Shown here piece after piece: positions 60,533-64,000 of a stretch of DNA of 64,000 nt. Under the pieces are notes generated by a model that saw only the letters and a program-made list of their open reading frames with translations, made no database searches and was not told where the DNA came from. Source of the DNA: Pseudacidovorax intermedius (GTDB lineage Bacteria > Pseudomonadota > Gammaproteobacteria > Burkholderiales > Burkholderiaceae_C); NCBI RefSeq assembly GCF_003350475.1, contig NZ_QQAV01000001.1:798836-862835 (forward strand), written 5' to 3'. Positions within the stretch are counted from its first letter, which is position 1; the number at the start of each line of letters is the position of its first letter. The position numbers and the translations under genes are program-made.

Positions 60533-61426
60533 TCATGTCGCTGGCTTGTCGCTCAGCGCCTTGAGGTTGTCCTTCAGCTCCTTGCTCATCGGCAGCCCGA
60601 TGGCCTGGTTCTTCGGCGGGATCGGGCCCATGAACCACTTGGCGTACATCTTCTCGAACTCGCCCGACTTCATGAGGCCGGTGAAGACGCCGTCCACCAG
60701 CGCCTTGAACTTCGGATCGTCCTTGCGCAGCATGCAGGCATAGGGCTCCACCTGCAGCGCCTCGCCCACCACCTCCAGGCTGGCCGGGTCCTTGGCGTTG
60801 GCCTTGAGGCCGAAGAGCAGGATGTCGTCCATCGGGAAGGCCGCGGCGCGGTCGCTCTCGACCAGCAGCAGCGCATCGGCATGGTCCTTGGTGCCAATGA
60901 TGTCCAGGTCCAGCTTCTTCTCCTCGTTGTACTTGCGCACGACCAGCATGTTGGTGGTGCCGGTGGTGATGGCCACCTTCTTGCCCTTGAGGTCGGCCCA
61001 GTCCTTGATGTTGGAACTCTTCTTCACCAGCGCGCGGGTGCCGGTGTAGAAGTGGTTGATGGCGAAGGCCACGTCCTTGCCGCGGGCGGTGTTGTTGGTG
61101 GTGGAGCCGCACTCCAGGTCGATGGTGCCGTTGGTCAGCAGCGGGATGCGGTTCTGCGAGGTGACGGGCATCAGCGCCACTTCCAGGTTGGGCTTGTTGA
61201 GCTGCTTCTTGACCTCGGCCACCACGGCATTGCTCAGTTCCACCGCGAAGCCGATGGGCTTGCCGGGCGCTTCCAGGTAGCTGAAGGGCACCGAGGACTC
61301 GCGGTAGGCCAGGGTGATCTTGTTGTCCTTGTCGATCTTGGCCAGCGTGTCCTGGCCCTGGGCCTGGGCGGCCTGCAGGCCGGCGATGCCCAGCAGGGCG
61401 GCGATCATGAGGGGGGAAAGCTTCAT
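60533..61426 (-). CDS. gltI: Glutamate/aspartate-type ABC transporter substrate-binding protein
   Basis: A 297-residue periplasmic binding protein of family 3. A signal peptide ends QAAQAQ. LECGSTTNNTARGKDVAF is the GltI-type segment, YRESSVPFSYLEAPGKPIGF the N-lobe start, and GPIPPKNQAIGLPMSKELK the typical C-terminus. It binds glutamate, aspartate or a related amino acid. No permease or ATPase genes are near, so partners are elsewhere. ATG 61426 follows GAAAGG; the Arg-rich upstream extension is rejected. Confidence 0.88.
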   Translation of the reverse strand: MKLSPLMIAALLGIAGLQAAQAQGQDTLAKIDKDNKITLAYRESSVPFSYLEAPGKPIGFAVELSNAVVAEVKKQLNKPNLEVALMPVTSQNRIPLLTNGTIDLECGSTTNNTARGKDVAFAINHFYTGTRALVKKSSNIKDWADLKGKKVAITTGTTNMLVVRKYNEEKKLDLDIIGTKDHADALLLVESDRAAAFPMDDILLFGLKANAKDPASLEVVGEALQVEPYACMLRKDDPKFKALVDGVFTGLMKSGEFEKMYAKWFMGPIPPKNQAIGLPMSKELKDNLKALSDKPAT

Positions 61427-61734
61427 GGAAACCTTTCTGTCGAAGATGCGTGTGAAGGAAGCGAGCACGACGGAAGAAGACGGACTCGTCAGGAACCCAA
61501 GCAAGGCGCCGGCCAGTGTGGCCGCAGGACCGGGCCGCCGCTCATGGTTTTTTCGCGGCTGGCCATGCCCAAAGCTTATGGATGCGCGCCGCCCCCCATG
61601 AGCTCGCGGCATGGCCCTGGATGGCTTTGGCATTGGCGGTGCGCAGGCACGCTCCGTAGAGTGCGGGTTCACCCTGACGGGCCAGCCCGCCGCCCTCTTC
61701 CGCGTTGTCCCCTCTCCTCCGTCCGCACACCACC
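61427..61734. other. 308 bp non-coding divergent region
   Basis: This region separates gltI and dadA, transcribed away from each other. Apart from the gltI ribosome binding site I see no repeat, palindrome longer than six bases or clear promoter match. The short open frames it holds have no ribosome binding sites. Confidence 0.5.
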
Positions 61735-62973
61735 ATGCACATCTGCATCCTCGGCGCCGGCATCGTCGGCCTGGCCACCGCGTGGGAAGTCCAGGCCCAG
61801 GGCCACACCGTGACGGTGGTGGACCGCGCGGCGCCCGGCAGCGGCACCAGCAGCGGCAATGGCGCGCAGCTGAGCTACTCCTATGTGGCGCCGCTGGCCG
61901 ATGCCTCCATCTGGGGCCAGTTGCCGCACCTGATGTTCTCGGCCGATTCGCCGCTGAAGCTGCGCCCCCAGCTGGACCCGCAGCAGTGGCGCTGGGGACT
62001 GGGCTTCATGGCGGCCTGCAACGACCGCAGCGCGGCACGCACGACGCAGGCCCTGCTGCAGCTGGCCGCTGCGAGCCGCGAGGGCTTCGAGGCCATGCGC
62101 GCGCAGCTTCAGCCCGACTGCGACTTTGCCGAGGCCGGCAAGCTGGTGCTCTACGGCAGTGCCGCGGGCGTGGAGGCGGCACGCCGGCAGGTGGCGCTGC
62201 AGCAATCGCTGGGTGGCGCGGCGCAGCGCGTGGTGACGCCGGACGAGGCCGTCGCGCTGGAGCCCGCCCTCGCCGGCTATCGCGGCCGTTTCGCCGGTGC
62301 CGTCTACACCGCAAGCGAGTGCGTGGCCGATTGCCTGAAGGTGTGCCAGGCGCTCGCTGCGGCCCTGCAGGCGCGCGGCGTGCAGTTCATCACGGCCGAG
62401 GTGCAGGGCTTCGAAGCCTCGCGTGGCCGTGCGAGGGCGGTGCGCACGCGCGAGCAAGGCGCCATCGCCGCCGATGCCTTCGTGGTCGCCGTCGGCGCCA
62501 CCGCGGCGCGCTTCGGCCGCATGCTGGGCGCCTACCTGCCGGTATACCCCCTCAAGGGCTACAGCATCACGCTGCCGGTGCACGACACGCCGGGCGCGGC
62601 GCCGGTGGTGAGCGTGACGGACACGGCACGCAAGACGGTGTTCGCGCGCATCGGCCAGCGCCTGCGCGTGGCCGGCATGGCGGAGCTGGTGGGGGAGGAC
62701 CTGCGCATCCCGCCCGCGCGCATCGCCACGCTGCAAGCGGCCACGCAGGCGGTGTTTCCGCAGGCTGCGGTGCAGGGCGCCGACCCGCAGCCCTGGGCGG
62801 GCCTACGGCCGGCCACGCCAAGCGGACTGCCGGTGGTGGGCCGCGCCGGGCGTGCGCCGGCCAACGTGCTCTTCAACGTCGGCCATGGCGCGCTGGGCTT
62901 CACGCTGGCCTTCGGCACGGCGCGCCAGGTGGCACACCTGTTGGCGGCGGACACCGCCCTGGTATCGGCCTGA
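61735..62973 (+). CDS. dadA: D-amino-acid dehydrogenase
   Basis: A 412-residue FAD enzyme of the DadA family that oxidises D-amino acids to 2-oxo acids at the inner membrane. CILGAGIVGLATAWEVQAQG is the FAD-binding fold; NGAQLSYSYVAPLAD and the C-terminal GLRPATPSGLPVVG and NVGHGALGFTLAFGTARQ are family signatures. ATG 61735 gives the usual start. An in-frame codon at 61705 would add ten residues. No alanine racemase gene follows. Being divergent from a glutamate-type binding protein fits amino-acid use. Confidence 0.9.
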   Translation: MHICILGAGIVGLATAWEVQAQGHTVTVVDRAAPGSGTSSGNGAQLSYSYVAPLADASIWGQLPHLMFSADSPLKLRPQLDPQQWRWGLGFMAACNDRSAARTTQALLQLAAASREGFEAMRAQLQPDCDFAEAGKLVLYGSAAGVEAARRQVALQQSLGGAAQRVVTPDEAVALEPALAGYRGRFAGAVYTASECVADCLKVCQALAAALQARGVQFITAEVQGFEASRGRARAVRTREQGAIAADAFVVAVGATAARFGRMLGAYLPVYPLKGYSITLPVHDTPGAAPVVSVTDTARKTVFARIGQRLRVAGMAELVGEDLRIPPARIATLQAATQAVFPQAAVQGADPQPWAGLRPATPSGLPVVGRAGRAPANVLFNVGHGALGFTLAFGTARQVAHLLAADTALVSA

Positions 62974-63046
62974 AGAAACCACGGGAGCGGCGCCGGCATG
63001 CCCGTCCGCGGGCACGACGGTGGCCTGCGCACGCCCCTGGGCCGCG

Positions 63047-63787
63047 TCAGAAGCGGTAGGTGGCCGACAGGTAGGTCACCACGGGGTTGAGCTTGAGCCG
63101 CGCCTCGCTGGTGAGCAGCGGCAGGCCGGTCGCAGTCGTCGTGGTCAGCGTCGCCTTGGTCTTCAGCGGGATGTACGATACCGACAGCGAGATGCCCCAG
63201 TGGCGGTCGAACTGCCAGGCCGCGCCCACGTTGAACACCGGGGCGAAGGAGCTGTCGAGCTTGGCCGAGGTGACGGTGCTGAGCGGTGGGCGACCGGCCA
63301 GGCCGCCGACGGCGCCCTGCAGGCCCGGCGTGAGGCTCACGTCGCTGTACCAGACATAGGTGCCGCCTGCGCCGACAAAGGGCCGGAAGGCGTCGTTGCC
63401 GTTGCCGAAGTAGTACTTGCCCAGGATCGTGGGACTCCACTGCCGCGCCTCGCCCAGCTGGCCGACCCGCGCCAGCGTGCCTTCGCCATTGAGCTTGAAC
63501 TTGGGCGGCACGCCGAGCACGCCTTCCACCGCCCAGTTCGGGTCGATGAAGTAGACGGCGCTCAGCCCCAGGGTGTCGGCACTGCTGACACCGGCGCCGG
63601 AGCCTGGCACCACGCTGGGAATGGGCGAGGTCACCGTCAGCGGCTTGCTGGAGTCGCGCGGGGAGAAATGGAGCCAGCCGGCGCCCATGACCCAGTCGCC
63701 CGCCTGCTGGGCCAGCGCCGGGGTGGCGGCCAGGCCACCCAGGGCGGCGAGGGTCAGAGTCTGGAGGAGTCGTTGTTGTCTCTGCAT
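63047..63787 (-). CDS. ompW: OmpW-family outer-membrane protein
   Basis: A 246-residue beta-barrel protein. The signal peptide ends TPALAQ. AVYFIDPNWAVEGVLGVPPK and FRPFVGAGGTYVWYSDVS are the typical OmpW strands, and the C-terminal residues YLSATYRF end in the Phe needed for barrel insertion. OmpW forms a small channel for hydrophobic compounds such as aromatics. AAAGGAC precedes ATG 63787. A TetR-type palindrome lies about 65 bases upstream of the start. Confidence 0.9.
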   Translation of the reverse strand: MQRQQRLLQTLTLAALGGLAATPALAQQAGDWVMGAGWLHFSPRDSSKPLTVTSPIPSVVPGSGAGVSSADTLGLSAVYFIDPNWAVEGVLGVPPKFKLNGEGTLARVGQLGEARQWSPTILGKYYFGNGNDAFRPFVGAGGTYVWYSDVSLTPGLQGAVGGLAGRPPLSTVTSAKLDSSFAPVFNVGAAWQFDRHWGISLSVSYIPLKTKATLTTTTATGLPLLTSEARLKLNPVVTYLSATYRF

Positions 63788-63852
63788 GGAAGAGTCCTTT
63801 GGATGAGGAATGCGTGCCGCCCACGGGCCGGCTCCAGGGCAGAGCCGACGAT

Positions 63853-63868
63853 GCGAACGACCGTTCGC
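63853..63868. promoter_or_regulatory. Palindromic TetR-type operator upstream of ompW
   Basis: GCGAACGACCGTTCGC has perfect seven-base arms (GCGAACG, CGTTCGC) around AC. AACGACCGTT-like cores are typical of TetR-family sites. It lies in the 84 bp gap between the ompW start and the stop of the next gene on the same strand. Confidence 0.55.
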
Positions 63869-63871
63869 TTT

Positions 63872-64000
63872 TTATCCCAATTCCGGGGTGGACGCCGTCA
63901 GGACTTGTCTTACACACGCGAGCAGCGTGCGCATGGGCACCGACTCGCCCGCCTGCTCGGCCCGCAGCACGCGCACCGGCACCGGCAAGGCCGGCACCAG
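63872..64000 (-). CDS. C-terminus of a probable LysR-family regulator (cut by the window)
   Basis: Only the last 42 residues and the TAA stop (63872-63874) are in the window, and the frame is open to base 64000. The sequence LPVPVRVLRAEQAG and ESVPMRTLLACVRQVLTA resembles the last strand and helix of LysR-type effector domains. This is a weak match because so little is visible. Its stop lies 84 bp before the ompW start on the same strand. Confidence 0.4.
   Translation of the reverse strand: MVPALPVPVRVLRAEQAGESVPMRTLLACVRQVLTASTPELG

Overview
The window looks like chromosomal DNA from a high-GC betaproteobacterium of the order Burkholderiales, most likely Comamonadaceae. I base this on very high GC, coding biased to G/C third positions, a box-type aerobic benzoyl-CoA pathway with a BoxR regulator, many Liv-, NitT- and Bug-type uptake systems, a minCDE operon, a phasin, and dispersed palindromes with the core CTGAGCxTGTCGAA. 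I saw no rRNA, tRNA, CRISPR array, transposase, integrase or phage module. The family assignment is inference from gene content only.

Layout. 1-5.2 kb: a minus-strand DNA-repair pair (radical SAM protein, then a DUF4130/UdgX-type protein cut by the window edge), preceded by an operon ordered like E. coli ybhP-clsB-ybhN. 5.4-14.3 kb: small envelope and stress genes, a flavodoxin-fold reductase, a broken adenylate cyclase gene, a UbiM-like hydroxylase, a bacteriohemerythrin, a lipoprotein and an unrecognised protein. 14.3-25.0 kb: an MFS transporter and acetoacetate-CoA ligase diverge from a TetR gene. The TetR gene leads an operon with a NitT/TauT-type ABC importer, a cyclase-family hydrolase and fumarylacetoacetase. 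MaoC and cupin genes follow on the other strand.

25.2-42.7 kb is a benzoate catabolic locus. boxC-boxB-boxA run leftward. boxR and a rightward operon (DUF4863 protein, boxD, benzoate-CoA ligase, alpha/beta hydrolase, and a five-gene branched-chain-type ABC importer) complete it. Benzoate would be imported, converted to benzoyl-CoA, epoxidised by BoxAB, ring-opened by BoxC and oxidised by BoxD. Both box promoter regions carry TGCA-based sites like those bound by the BzdR/BoxR family. A serine hydrolase and a second TetR gene sit between boxC and boxR.

42.7-48.5 kb: a Crp/Fnr-type regulator diverges from a compact operon of BKACE-family enzyme, orphan solute-binding protein, 3-hydroxyacyl-CoA/carnitine-type dehydrogenase and feruloyl-CoA-synthase-like ligase. 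This looks like a beta-hydroxy-acid pathway of unknown substrate. 48.6-54.4 kb: a LysR gene diverges from an aminotransferase, a Bug-type binding protein and a large single-chain N,N-dimethylformamidase-like protein with an inserted LamG-like domain. 54.5-64 kb: glutathione transferase, thioesterase, NCS2 uracil/xanthine permease, minCDE, phasin, a GltI-type binding protein, D-amino-acid dehydrogenase, OmpW, and a probable LysR C-terminus at the edge.

The most interesting points are the two uncharacterised catabolic clusters, the BoxR-type sites, repeat elements in both intergenic gaps of boxCBA, an ordered repeat array between the ABC binding-protein and permease genes, a repeat half-site in a permease coding region, and the cyclase gene that has lost part of its sensor domain. 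I did not find a convincing new defence or mobile system.
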